A stretch of DNA of 64,000 nt from NCBI RefSeq assembly GCF_029867415.1, contig NC_081183.1, positions 31,645,806-31,709,805 of the forward strand, read 5' to 3'. This document shows, in pieces, positions 11,001-22,516 of this stretch (positions are counted from its first letter, which is position 1; every line of letters starts with the position of its first letter). This DNA comes from Vicia villosa. Its lineage: Eukaryota; Streptophyta; Magnoliopsida; Fabales; Fabaceae. The position numbers and the translations under genes are program-made. Under the pieces are notes generated by a model. The model ran no database searches, had not been told where the DNA came from, and saw only the letters and a list, made by a program, of their open reading frames with translations.

Positions 11001-11107
11001 TTATGGATACAGAACATCAGTGGGCTGATATCTTCACAAAACCCCTTGCTGAAGATAGGTTTAAGTTCATTCTGAAGAACATCAGTATGGATTTATGCCC
11101 AGAATGA
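8002..11107 (+). pseudogene. pol: SIRE copy A pol (protease, integrase, RT, RNase H), broken
   Basis: Domains in order: protease motif LDSRCSRHMTG at about 8050 (the usual DSG reads DSR), GAG-pre-integrase zinc motif near 8440-8560, integrase core with IVDDYSRW, VRSDRGGEF and VVERKNRTL, reverse transcriptase with [10 protein letters not shown] and [11 protein letters not shown], and RNase H with TEAEYVAA and IFTKPLAEDRF. Damage relative to copy B: one extra A near 8876 shifts the frame; stops at 9578 (GAG to TAG), about 10533 and 10436 (CAG to TAG); and the RT active site reads YVYD instead of YVDD (10166). Catalytically dead. Confidence 0.93.
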
Positions 11108-11612
11108 AAGGATGAGAAGATCTGATATATGGATTAGATTTGAAATGATTATTTATTTTCTTATCAGAAGTTCTGAAATTGTTGTTCAATTAGATATTTT
11201 GATTCTGTTATTGGTAACGTTTCATATGTATAAGTTGATTAAGAATTTCTTTTAAAGCAAAACAGCTGTCACCAGCTATTCCAGATGATGAACACGTGTT
11301 CATTCTGAAGGGACAAGCATGCGTGCAGTTGATGAAATGCCGCCCTAGGTAACTGTGCAAATCATTTCAAATATCACGTTTTCCCCTAACGTCACTCAAC
11401 ATTAAATGCATTTGATTCTCTGTATTCTGTAACTGTTCATTCTCTGAATCTCATTGCATATTTATTTCAAATCCGTGTCTATTTAAACATCTCTCATAAT
11501 ATTTTTTACTTTTTTCACTCATTCATCATCCTCCTATTTTATGCGTTTCTGTAACCTGTTCTCTCTCTTCTCAAACCTTAAAAAGAAACCCAAAAATCTC
11601 AGAAGTGCTTCA

Positions 11613-14405
11613 ATGGCTTCCCGTTCAAATCAGAATGTTGGTTCGTCTTCTCAGCAACAACATCAACATGAACAAGATCAAGAACAACAACTTGTTCCCC
11701 AGATTACTTGTTCGATTCCATTAGATCAGTTGGAAGTTATCTGCGAGTTAATGGTAGATTTTGAAAATCTGGAAAAACATGATGTTCATCTTACAGAGAA
11801 TATGGTTTTTCAAGGTTGGGGACCTCTGTTCTATGATCTGTGTAGTCCAGTCTATCCAGACCTAGTGAAGGAATTTTGGGTGCATGCAACCGTTATGCCT
11901 AAAGCAATTCTCTCCATAGTTCATGGTGAACTCTTCTCAATTACAGAACCCCTCATAAGGAATTTGTTTGGGTTGATGAATGTTGAAGGAGATTCTGAAG
12001 CAACTCCAAGAACTGATTGGGATGCTGTGTATGCTGAGATATTTCAGTATGGAAAGAAATCAAAAGAAGTTAAGGATATGAAAACCATCTACAAGGTATG
12101 GACGAAGATTCTTCTGGGTTGTTTCTACCACAGAAAATCAAAAAGTTCATCAAACTTCACCAACAAGGATCAACAATACATTATGTATTGTATTGGTAAT
12201 CAAATCAAGGTGGATCTTCCCTTCATCATTTTCAATCACTTGTGGCATGCTGTGAATGATTCAAGAGACGAAATTAGGCTGAAGTATCCAAACAAAATGA
12301 GGAACGTTATTCCTTTTGGAAGAATCCTTACAAATCTTCTGGTTCAAACAAAGATTGTTGAAACTGTGGAGAATGCAGGCATAATCAACAATCCTTACAC
12401 CATTATTGGAAGTACTCTAAATGCTCTTACTCTGAATAAAATGGGCATAATCAAGTCTATTGGTTCTACTCCTAAGGTGAACACAAAAGTTAGGTCCAGA
12501 AGAGGTCCTGTTCTGGCTGACTTTGAGCTGTTCTTCAAGAATGAACAACCAGAAGTTATTGTCAGATATCTTGCCATGCACAAGAAAGCTGGTTCTGAGT
12601 GTGATCCTGTTTGGATAAGCAACCAGAAACTTGATACTGCTAATACTCAAGGTCCAGAAGTAGAGGCATAAAACGAAAGAAGAACAAAGAGATTAGATCT
12701 TCCTACAATCAGTGAAGAAGAGAAGGAAGATGAGAAGAAGAAACAGAAGGAAGAAAGAGCAGTTGAAAAGAAGAAGCATAAGAAGGATGATAAGAAAGAA
12801 GAGGAGAAGAGAAAGAAAAAGAAGAAAGATAAGAAGAGGAAGAAAGAAGAAGAAAAGATGTTGGAGAAGAAAGATGTTGAAAAAGAAAAGCAGAATGAAG
12901 TTGAAAAGGAGAAAGTTAAGTTAAAAGGGAAGCAGAAGATGGTGATACAGAAGGAGAAGAAGAGAAAGACAGTTGGAGAAGGACCTGCTAAGAATAAGAA
13001 ACGAGGTCCAGGTATTGTAATTTCTGAACCTGATTCTGATTTTGTTTTTAATTCAAAGAATTTATCAATAAAATCTAACCCAGAAACTCAACCAGAAAAA
13101 GCCCTTGCTAAACCTCCTCCAACCACCAAAGTTCTTACCCCTCCTCCTTCACCCAAGTCTAAAGGCACTACGCCTATTCTTGATTCTGTACCCCCAGCTT
13201 CTGAACCTATCTTTGAAGCCACACCCCTTAACACCATCATTCCTCCTCATGCAAATATATCCACTTCTCAACCACCTCCTCACCTAAATTACACTCTTGT
13301 AGACACTGCTGTGCTCTGCCCTTTCACACCTTCATCTCCTGAACCATCTGATTATGATTCTTTCACCCGCCTCTTGAACAAATACCGTAAACTTAAACTT
13401 GACCCTATTGTTGTGGTTTTAGACTCAGATCCTGAAGCTGAATCCTCTCAACCACCCTCTCAAACACCTTCTTCTGAAACAACATTATTTGTTCTGGATT
13501 GAGTTCCCCAAACTTCTGCTCTCTTTTACCTAGATAAGCCAATCTCTTCTCTCCATCTCCAAATACCTAACCCTCCTCCAAGAACATCACCTCCTAGACC
13601 TTCTGTTGATACACTTTTTGAATTATTAACAATTAAGGTCAGAACAGGTTTAGATGCTCTGAAGGTTGCACATGATGCCAAACTAGATCATGTTGCTGCT
13701 GGCAAGATCTGGAGAACCGTTGGTAGGGTGTTTCAATCTGACTTTCTGAATATTCAAAAAGAGTGTCTAGCTGCTGCTCCTGGTCCTTCTGGCTATCTTC
13801 TAGAGTATGATGATGGAAGATATTACCATCACATCACCAGTTGGAAGCCTCTTGAAGAGAAGGAGTTTGTAGATGAGCTTGCAGAAGAAGAGAATCCTCT
13901 GGCAATTGTTGTATGGGAGCCACATCCATACAAGGTTCTGACTGGAGAATTTCAGTTCTTATTCAACTGGCTTAGGGAGCATCCCTCTGATAAATAACCA
14001 AATATGGTATATCCAGAAGTTGAATACCCTCCAGAACCTGTGACTCCAACACCTCTAGAAAATCTAGTTGCAATTCTTGAAGGCTTAGAACATCCTGCTA
14101 CAGAAATTCCTGTTGAGGAAAATCAAGGAGATGTTCTTATGGTTGAAGCTGATGCTGCAAACAATCCTCCTGCTATGGACAGTAGCTTTGATGCTGCTTC
14201 TGCTGGTCCTTCTGCTTCTGTGCTGAAGAAGCTCCAACAGAATCAAGCTAACTTAGCTCTTCGTTTGGACAAGCAAGAGGATACAAATGCTGAGTTCAGA
14301 TCCTTCATGCAGGATCCGAAGGAAGCTACATGGAAGCAAGTTGAAGACACTGCTGAGATTAAGAACCTTCTGGCTGTCTTAGCTTCTAGACTTAGCCAGT
14401 CGTAG
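11613..14405 (+). pseudogene. SIRE copy A 3' extra ORF (env-like position), single frame with three stops
   Basis: From the ATG at 11613 one frame runs 931 codons and is interrupted only by stops at 12669, 13500 and 13995. The N-terminal third resembles the corresponding ORF of copy B: CSIP, VDFEN, a VKEFW-HATV segment and YHRK. It is followed by a Lys/Glu-rich stretch (12690-12990), a proline-rich stretch (13090-13500) and a C-terminal GYLLEYDDGRYYHH domain with an acidic tail. No clear signal peptide or membrane segment is visible. An upstream in-frame ATG (11541) exists, but copy B supports the shorter start. ORFs here are called env-like or additional ORFs in this lineage; the role is unknown. 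Confidence 0.75.
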
Positions 14406-15173
14406 TCTGTCTTGCGTCTTAGTGTGTTTTCTTGTTTTTTGCATTTGCTTGATTTGCATCTGCTTCTGTACCCGTATCTTCCGATGTTTATCAATGAAAA
14501 ATATCTGTTCTTTCTTCACTCTGTGTGTTTTGTTCATCTGAATCTTTTTTCTTTTTGATGTTATGACAAAAAGGGGGAGAAATATGATAATTGAATTGGT
14601 TTATGATATTAGTTGCTGGGATTAAGTCTCAACATTTCCTAACATTATTTGCAAGATTTTATGTCTTTGATAGTTATTGCAGGAATGTGACATTCTGGAA
14701 AAGCTCAAAGTGAGAAGCAAATACATGGGGAAAAGCAATTCTAAAGCTCCTGAAGATTTGAAGCAAGCTGAGTGCTCTGAAGTTTCAAATCCAGAAGCGA
14801 GAAATGCTAAGATCAGAAGCAAGAAGAATGCTCTGATACAATCAAGTATGCTCTGATTCAATTGATTACAAAGAGAAATTCAAGCTCTGCAGCTGTCCAA
14901 TGGAAGCTCTGAAGAGAAGCTCTGAATATTCTGAAGTTCTACTCTACGTGAAAGTCTCAACTGAAATGGAAAAATACTCAGGGAAGTCTTTTATTTATAA
15001 AATCTTCTAGTATTAATTTCAGGGGGGGTTGTTAATCTCAGGAGGAGACATATTCACACACTCTGATTATATGCTTATGCTATAACTGTGTAATTGTCTC
15101 TGTTCATCTGATATTCTGGATACAAATTCATATCAATTATATATGTTTTTGTCATCATCAAAAAGGGGGAGAT
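14406..15173 (+). other. SIRE copy A 3' untranslated region and polypurine tract
   Basis: No coding sequence is seen. It is rich in CAGAAG / CTCTGAAG words as in the LTR. The polypurine tract AAAAAGGGGGAGAT (15160-15173) directly precedes the 3' LTR; a second purine run AAAAAGGGGGAGAAAT lies at 14568-14583. Confidence 0.8.
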
Positions 15174-16285
15174 TGTTAGAACAAGATTTGTTCTGATCAA
15201 TATTATGTGTTTTGATGATAACATTATATATGAAATTTGTATAAGATAATGTGGTACTCTAATCCTTTGCATTTTCCATTTCACGAAATATATAAAGAGT
15301 ATGCACAAATCAGCGCTCAAAAGCAATTGACTCTGGAAGTTCTGGATGGCTTCATCAGAACATGCTCTAAAAAGACATCAGAAGATGATCAAGCAAAATT
15401 AGAACATGAACTGAAAGCATCAGAAGAATGAAAGTCAGAAGAATTAGCTCTGAAGTTCTGATGGTATCACGCTCAAGCTCTTCAAAGTCAGAAGACAAGA
15501 AGATGCTCTGCACCAAGCTGTTGACTCTGATATTTAAACGTTGTTATCTACAAAATCTGAGTCCAGAAGCAAGTACAAGATGAAAGGCTGAAACGCCTAA
15601 TCTCTGACTGACAAAAGGAACGTTAGAAGCTACAAAAGGCAAAGTCAGTAAAAGCAGGAAAAGCAAGGCTCGAGGTAGTTAACAAAAGTGTGAAACATTA
15701 AATGCAGAGTTGTACTATTCACGCAAAGCATTAAATGCTCCCAACGGTCATTTCCTCTCAGCGCCTATAAATAGAAGTTCTGATCAGAAGCAAAGAAGAA
15801 CACTTGTGCAAAATACTAAAACACTGTCAAAATTAAAGCTCACGAACTTCATCTTCAACCTCACAAACTCTTGTAATATTTAGTGAGTGTTAAGCTTAGA
15901 ACTTAAGAGAAATATCACAGTTGTGATTACAGCTTTATTAGAAGCAATCTAAACTCTTGTAAAATTTATTTTACATTGTTTGTAAAAGGTTCCTAGAGTG
16001 ATCAAGTTGTGATCTGTAGACTCTAGAAGAATTCCTAGAGTGATCAAGTTGTGATCTGTATACTCTAGAAGACTTAGAAGTTTTCAAAGTAGATAACCAT
16101 TGTAATCAGTTGGATTAGTGGATTAAATCCTCAGTTGAGGTAAATCACTCTAAGGGGGTGGACTGGAGTAGTTTCGTTAACAACGAACCAGGATAAAAAT
16201 AATTGTGTTCATTGTTTTTATCTTACAAGTTTTTGAAGTCACACTTATTCAATCCCCCCCTTTCTAAGTGTTTTTCTATCCTTCA
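15174..16285 (+). repeat. SIRE copy A 3' LTR (1112 bp)
   Basis: Same length and ends as the 5' LTR, with about 30 base differences by eye. TATA box at 15765-15774. It is followed directly by Tekay LTR sequence. Confidence 0.93.
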
Positions 16286-18084
16286 ATTGGCATCAGAGCC
16301 ACGAATCAAGCAACTACTTTTCTGAACCTGCACGTTACCAACCAAGGGTAACATTCAAACAGAAGGGTGAGAATTCAAATTCTCAATAGAAAATATAATA
16401 ATGGGAAATGCAACATAAATAAGCATACATTTCACAATTCTTAACTTTTCTCAAAACATGCAGTTATCTCTAATATAAAGTTAACATGTTCAATACAATT
16501 AAGCATCACAATCAAATTCACAACCTTATATATTGACCATTTACATATATACGCATATATCACTCATACATATATATACTTCACATTTCATATCAAATAT
16601 GTATTAATCACATATATCTCATTCTCATCACATTCCCTAATTCATATCAAATGATTCATCATTCCACATATATGCATATCAATCAAATTCACATCCACAC
16701 ATTCATACCACATAATCACACATAACAACATTTCACACCGACACGTGCGACTCAAGTGTGACTCTATGCGATATGCATGTGGATCCCTCCGTTATCATTT
16801 CCGGTCATGCCGATTGTCATTCTCTCTAGACTAGATAACCACCTCAAAGCCCCATACTCGTTAAGCTTTCAAACCCCATACTCGTTAGGTTTGGGACAAG
16901 TAAATAACCTTTGCGAGATTACCCAACATTGCCACTTTCAAAGACTCATGCTTGTGTACGTGTGCAACAAAACAAGACTCATGCATTTAAGACGATCTCT
17001 CTATCTCTTAAACTACACAATCACATCTTTCCAATTTTGCACAACATTACACAACATGACATTCCACCAATATCAAACATCAATTAGCATTTAGCAATCA
17101 ATCACATAATTCACTGTTATCATATCACATAATGCATCCATGAACATTGATCATGCACAATTCATCCATAACATACACATATAAGTAATTGTTATTCCCA
17201 ATTATCATCATAATTAATCAAACAAGTGCCAATCCATTATATTCTATCATATAGACAATTATTTAAGCTTCAATATGCTTCAAACGGCACCTAAAAAGGA
17301 GTTACGGATCAAAAATTATGACATTTCAAAGTTTGGAAAATTTTGCATACAGCAGGGTCCGCTCAGCGGACCACCAGCGGAGCTAGGCAGTAACTTCCAT
17401 TTTCGCAGCTCCGCTTAGCGGACCAGATCCGTTTAGCGGGGTCTGCGATTTTCACAAAACAACAGCAAAACACAGAACTGCGAAAACCACATTCAACCAC
17501 TCCAAATCACTTCCAAACATCAATAAACATCAAATACAACCAGTAATCATCATTATTGAACAACATATATCATCAAAATCATGTTTAATCATGTAAATCC
17601 ATAGAAGATAGCATAGAAATTAGGGTTCATACATTTCTCTAAAATAGCCAAGAATGAAGAGATTCACACAACACATACATTACCCAATCATAGATTCTAC
17701 AAGAACTTGTATTCAAACCCTTACCTCTAACTCTTAATCCACCCTCTTCAAGAATCTCCAAATCCTTTCTCCTTCTCTTCTATGTTCCTCTTCTCTTCTT
17801 TCTATCTTTTTCCTTTTTTCTTTCTAATTAGATTATGACACAAAATTCTCTCCTAATTCTCATTATTTCATTGGGCTTAACCCACCCAATAATCTTTCTC
17901 ACTCAACTAAGCCCATTTAACTAATTTCTAATAAAATTCTACCATTTATTAATTATCTAAATAACATATTACCACCCAATTAAATAGTTATCACTCAAAC
18001 AATAATTAAATAAAACACACAAACAATTATCAAATATCAAATAATCCTAATTAATTAAATCTAATAAAAAAATAGGGTGTTACA

Positions 18085-18100
18085 ACTCTCCCCCACTTAA
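18085..18100 (-). other. Polypurine tract of the Tekay element
   Basis: Minus strand TTAAGTGGGGGAGAGT abuts the 3' LTR, the expected plus-strand priming site of a gypsy element. Confidence 0.8.
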
Positions 18101-18125
18101 AAGATTTTTGGCCTAAAAATTTACC

Positions 18126-18281
18126 TCAAACAAACAACTCCGGATACGATTCCCTCATCTTATCCTCGAGTTCCCAAGTGATATTGCCATCGGCCACTCT
18201 ACCCCATATCACTTTCACCAAAGCAATCTCCTTACCACGAAGCTTCTTCACCTCTCGATCTTCAATTCGCATAGGTGATGT
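18126..18281 (-). pseudogene. pol: Tekay integrase chromodomain (fragment)
   Basis: The minus strand encodes MRIEDREVKKLRGKEIALVK, then VIWGR, ITWELEDKMRESYPELFV and a TGA at 18128-18126. The words EVKKLR-KEI-LVKV-W and TWE-E--MRE-YPELF are the C-terminal chromodomain of Tekay/Del chromoviruses, which reads histone marks to steer integration. The open frame is joined to the rest of the integrase only across the SIRE solo LTR. The domain itself looks intact, but the gene is not. Confidence 0.88.
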
Positions 18282-19417
18282 TGAAGGATAGAAAAACACT
18301 TAGAAAGGGGGGGTTTGAATAAGTGTGACTTTAAAAACTCTTAAGATAAAAACAATGAACACAATATTTTTATCCTGGTTCGTTGTTAACGAAACTACTC
18401 TAGTCCACCCCCTTAGAGTGATTTACCTCAACTGTGGATTTAATTCACTAATCAATCTTGATTACAATGATTATCCACTTAGAAACACTCTAAGTCTTCT
18501 AGAGTATACTGATCACAACTTGATCACTCTAGGAAATCACCATTTAGAAACTTCTAAGTCTTCTAGAGTCTATTGATCTCACTGATCACTCTAGGAACCT
18601 TTTACAATCAATGTAAAATAAATGTTTACAAGAGTATGAATTTGCTTCTTAGAAAGCTATAATCACAACTGTGATATTTCTCTTAAGTTCTAAGCTTAAC
18701 ACTCACTAAATATTACAATAGTTTGTGAGGTTGAAGATGAAGTTCGTGAGATTTGAATTCAGCAGCGTTTCAGTATTTTGCAAGTGTTGTTTTTTTTTGC
18801 TTCTGATCAGAACTTCATATTTATAGGCGTTTGAGAAGATGACCGTTGAATTGCATTTAATGCATCGTGTGAATAGTACAACTTTGCATTTAATGTTTTC
18901 ACTGTTTTGTCAACTACCTCGAGCCATGCTTTTCCTGCTACTGACTTTGCCTTTTGTAGCTTCTAACGTTCCTTTTGTCCGTCAGAGATTAGACTTAATA
19001 GACTGACATCTAGTACCAACTTCTGATCTCAGATTTGTGAATACAACAACGTTTGAATAATCAGAGTCATTCAGCTTGGTGCAGAGCATCTTCTTGTCTT
19101 CTGACTTGAAGTGCTTGAGCGTGATACCATAAGAACTTCAGTACTTCTGCTTCTGATCTCATGTTCTTTTGATGCTTCATAGACCATGTTCTGATTCTGC
19201 TTGACCATCTTCTGATGTCTTGCGAGAGCATGTTCTGATGTTGCAATCCTGAACCTTCTGAGTCAGTGCTTCTTAGCGCTGAATTGTGCATACTCCTTAT
19301 ATATTTCCTGAAATGGAAAAAGCATAGGATTAGAGTACCACATTGTCTTATACAAAATTCATATATATTATTATCATCAAAACAAGAATATTGATCAGAA
19401 CAAATCTTGTTCTAACA
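18282..19417 (-). mobile_element. Solo LTR of a SIRE-type element
   Basis: A 1136-bp LTR in reverse orientation, starting TGAAGGATAG and ending TTCTAACA on the plus strand. It is homologous to the LTRs of copies A and B and bounded by a perfect 5-bp duplication GATGT (18277-18281 and 19418-19422). No internal element sequence remains, so it most likely arose by LTR-LTR recombination. It contains the TATA motif at 18816-18826 and the tandem hairpin near 18500-18600. Confidence 0.95.
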
Positions 19418-19955
19418 GATGTGTCAACCGTCAAATTATCTCTTACTTGAACATCATCTAATTGAACAACATGTGATGGATCCGCAATGTACCTCCTCAA
19501 TTGAGACACATGGAACACATCATGAAGATTAGAAAGATATGGTGGCAATGCAATCCGATATGCCACTTCTCCCATCCTTTCCGAAATTTGATAAGGACTA
19601 ATGAAATGCAGCGTCAACTTACGCGACTTCAGTGCTCTACCAACACCCGTTATTGGGGTAACTCAAAGAAACACATGATCATCCTTCTCAAACTCAAGAG
19701 CCTTCCGCCTCTTGTCATGGTAACTTTTCTGACGACTTTGAGAAGCCTTCATTTTCTCTTGAATCATCTTAATCTAATTCGTAGTCTCTTGAATTAACTC
19801 AGGTCCAACCACATCACTCTCTCCCGATTCGTACCAACACAAAGGAGTCCTACACCTTCTACCATAAAGAGCCTCAAAAGGTGCCATTCTAATACTCGAA
19901 TGGAAACTGTTGTTATAAGTAAATTCAATCAAAGGTAAGAAACTATCCCAATTTC
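19418..19955 (-). pseudogene. pol: Tekay integrase C-terminal part (fragment)
   Basis: Minus-strand reading contains LPLIEFTYNNSFHSSI, APFEALYGRRCRTPLCW, KSYHDKRRKALEFEKDDHVF and SDLHDVFHVSQLRRY-type words (here SNLHDVFHVSQLRRY), the integrase C-terminal region that follows the catalytic core in Tekay elements. It carries internal stops or shifts, for example around 19665. It is separated from the core by element D and from the chromodomain by the solo LTR. Confidence 0.85.
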
Positions 19956-21128
19956 TGTTAGGAGTGAATTAATGGTAAATTCATGTGTTAATATAAGTAA
20001 TTTCTTTTCTAAACTAATGCAAATTGTGATAGATCCTTAGGTTTTTAGTGAGAATTGAACTGAAAAGGTTTAGTTCATGTGTAAAGAAAATCGAATCACT
20101 TGTGGGTATTATTAAAGCAGGTTTAGAGCTGAAATGGAGCTTTAGGAAAACATGAAGAGGAAAGAAAGTTGGACGTCTCAAAGGCAAAGCAAAAAGATGA
20201 AGTTTGACAAGGGCGCGCTGCGGGAGCTCTAGCCAGCACCGCGCCAAAGTCTCTGTTTTTTATCGCGTCGCGAACATCCGTTGCCGCGCCACGGCCGCGG
20301 CGTTAAAAGCCCAAAACTTATAAATAAAAGCCCTAGCTTCCAAGTAAAAGAGAGATCCTTTGTGAGCGAAATTAGGAGAGCATTCTGAGTTTGCAGTCAA
20401 GAACAACAATTGAAGGCCAAATCTTTACCAATCGAAGACATTCCATTGATGAAGATGAATCCCTCTATTAATTCTTGTGTGTTCTTCATGTAAATGGAGA
20501 GCTAAATTCCTCTTGTTGAGTTTAAGGTAGTAGTTAACCTATGAATATACAATGCCATTAATTATTTCCTATGAACAATTGTTTGAATTTATTATCAATA
20601 AGAAACCTTGTTTTTAATTTACACCATTGTTGAATCTTTGATCGAAATAGAAAGGATTTTAACTTTTTCCCTAGGTTACTATATTGATTCAATCTCACTT
20701 TGCAGAGATGGAATTGTGATTGAGTTTTCATAATTATCGTTTTTAATTACTATTATCGATATTGATATTTGGAGAGATCGAATCTCATACCGGTAAAAGT
20801 CTATCTAATTTGATTTGCAGACATGGAATCATATTTGAGGATAAGTGAAGATAGTAATTCAAAAGATTGTTCAATTGTGAATTAATTGATACGTTGTATA
20901 GGAATAGGTTGATGAACCCTAAAGCTCAACATATTTCCTTAATCGTTAACAAACGTTCATTATTTGCATTTAAATTATTGTTTAAATTTGATAGTATCAT
21001 AATCATAAAACAAATCCAATTACTTTTTCTAACTCAAAAATAATTAACTATAGAACGGCAGTGATATTAACCAATCCCTGTGGATACGATATATTACCGA
21101 AAATATTTACCAACAAATACTTTCAACA
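19956..21128 (+). repeat. Element D 5' LTR (1173 bp)
   Basis: TGTTAGGAGTG...TTTCAACA. It differs from the 3' copy at roughly twenty places by eye, including a GC-rich patch near 20210-20310. Confidence 0.93.
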
Positions 21129-21131
21129 AAT

Positions 21132-21149
21132 TGGCGCCGTTGCTGGGGA
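21132..21149 (+). other. Primer binding site (tRNA-Asp type), element D
   Basis: TGGCGCCGTTGCTGGGGA three bases after the LTR; one base different from the site in element E. Confidence 0.85.
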
Positions 21150-21457
21150 TTGGTGTCAATATTGCACGCATTGCAATAGTTTTTTTATTTTGAGTTATTT
21201 CCTTATTTTTAGTTATATTATTTTTAGTTATTTACTTATTTTTAGATTTTTTTGTTTAGTTACTTATTTTTAGATTTTTTGTTTAGTTACTTAATTTTAG
21301 ATTTTTAGTTTAGTTCCTTTATTTTATATTTTTAGTTAGTTACTTTATTTTAGATTTTGTTATTGCAATAGTCTTTTAATTTTGATTTTTTTATTATTAT
21401 TTTTTTTTATCTTGTTATTTCACTTGGTTGCTAGTTTTGTAGATTTTTTTTCTCAGA
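21150..21457 (+). other. Element D leader, T-rich repeats
   Basis: Noncoding and strongly T-rich, with several imperfect copies of TTATTTTTAGATTTTTTGTT and TTTAGTTACTT-like words between the primer site and the ORF. Confidence 0.7.
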
Positions 21458-22516
21458 ATGTTTGACCCAAATATAAATGTTGCGATTCATGCTCAAAACG
21501 AGATTCTATTTCAACAAATGGAGTATCTCCTTCAAAGTGTGTCACAGTTCACACCTCAAGTTAATGAGTTTCATGATATCGGATGGTGCACACCGGAAGA
21601 TGCGATGGAGTATCATATGGCTAACCATGAATACCAACAACAAGGGTTTTCACACTATACTCAAGATTATCAAAGAGGACCCTCTGAGTTAGAGGAAACC
21701 ATGAATCAATTCATGCAATTCTCTTTAGCCATTCAACAAAACCGGGAAACTCAAGATGTTCAACTTACCAAATTCTTCACCGAGCAGAATGTAAGTCAAG
21801 TCTCAACCTTTCAAAACCCTATGACTTGTGTAGAAACCTGCAATGCTACTTCTATAAGGAGTGTAAAAGTGATTGATGAGGAAGTTGAAAACAATGATGA
21901 TGACAAGGAAGATGTTGTTGAAAAGGATAATATAGAGTATGTAAACGTCAAGAAAAATATAGAAGTTGAGTATGAGCCCTCAATGAAGCTACCTTATCCA
22001 AGACCTCCTAAAAAAGTAGATGATGTGTTAGTCGAAGGAACAAAAAAGGAGGATATAATCAAAGAAGTCGTGAATGAGTTAGAAACTTCAAAAGTTGAAA
22101 CTTTTTTAAAAGAGAATATGGTGGACTTAGAGTTGAAGAAGAGTAGTAATGCAAAGGAGCATAAACTCTCATTGGAATTACTTCCTATACAAGTTCCTAA
22201 TAAAGAAGGGAATGAGAGTCATTACTTTCGGCCAATGAAAACGTTTAGCCGTTTGCAAATCACCATCCCATCTTTAGAAGGTTTAGAGTTAAAGCCAAAA
22301 TTTGTCAAAGTCATCAAGGATAGGTTCTCACCGACGAAGAAATTAATGGATAAGGAGGTTATCTCTCTTAAGGAGAGAACAAAACAAATGAAGGAAGAGA
22401 GATCGCGAGTTGAAGTGGTAAGAATTAAGGATGAAGAAACCAAACAAGCAAATATTAAATACTTTTGGGGTTTCACATTGGTAAGAAAAGTACCAAGGAA
22501 ACGAGACAATGGTTGA
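21458..22516 (+). CDS. Element D ORF, 352 aa, probable shrunken gag derivative
   Basis: Uninterrupted ORF from MFDPNINVAIHAQNEILF to KVPRKRDNG. The N-terminal third is Gln-rich (QQQGF, NQFMQFSLAIQQNRETQ), the middle is acidic (EEVENNDDDKEDVVEKD), then MKLPYPRPPKKVDDV and a Lys/Glu-rich tail. The order Gln-rich helix, acidic segment, KLPYP---KK parallels the C-terminal gag half of element E (KLPFPSRVAKK). No zinc knuckle, protease DSG motif or RT motif is present. I infer a gag remnant kept by a non-autonomous family; it may be untranslated. Function unknown. Confidence 0.5.
   Translation: MFDPNINVAIHAQNEILFQQMEYLLQSVSQFTPQVNEFHDIGWCTPEDAMEYHMANHEYQQQGFSHYTQDYQRGPSELEETMNQFMQFSLAIQQNRETQDVQLTKFFTEQNVSQVSTFQNPMTCVETCNATSIRSVKVIDEEVENNDDDKEDVVEKDNIEYVNVKKNIEVEYEPSMKLPYPRPPKKVDDVLVEGTKKEDIIKEVVNELETSKVETFLKENMVDLELKKSSNAKEHKLSLELLPIQVPNKEGNESHYFRPMKTFSRLQITIPSLEGLELKPKFVKVIKDRFSPTKKLMDKEVISLKERTKQMKEERSRVEVVRIKDEETKQANIKYFWGFTLVRKVPRKRDNG

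Larger units (their letters stand above)
5088..16285 (+). mobile_element. SIRE/Maximus-type Ty1-copia retrotransposon, copy A (full length, decayed)
   Basis: Two LTRs of equal length (1112 bp), an initiator-Met-type primer site, gag with a CCHC knuckle, pol in the copia order protease-integrase-RT-RNase H, a long 3' ORF and a polypurine tract. The 3' ORF in the env-like position is typical of the SIRE/Maximus lineage. About 30 LTR differences seen by eye suggest it is clearly older than element E. Gag and pol are broken. The host Tekay LTR resumes directly after it. No perfect 5-bp target duplication is visible: the left flank ends AATATAT and the right begins ATTGGC. Confidence 0.93.
4845..18084 (-). 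repeat. Tekay 3' LTR, interrupted by SIRE copy A
   Basis: It begins TGTAACACCCC at 4845 and ends GGGTGTTACA at 18084, giving TG...CA ends with a short inverted repeat. Removing the SIRE insertion leaves 243 + 1799 bp, about 2.04 kb. The polypurine tract abuts it at 18085, which fixes it as the 3' LTR of a minus-strand element. The stretch 16286-18084 (about 1.8 kb) is purely LTR, AT-rich and noncoding; it includes a palindromic GTCCGCTCAGCGGACCACC segment near 17367. Confidence 0.85.

Noticed and set aside
12712..12924. Arg/Lys-rich 70-aa ORF
   Set aside because: Out-of-frame reading of the Lys/Glu-rich coding stretch of the SIRE copy A extra ORF.
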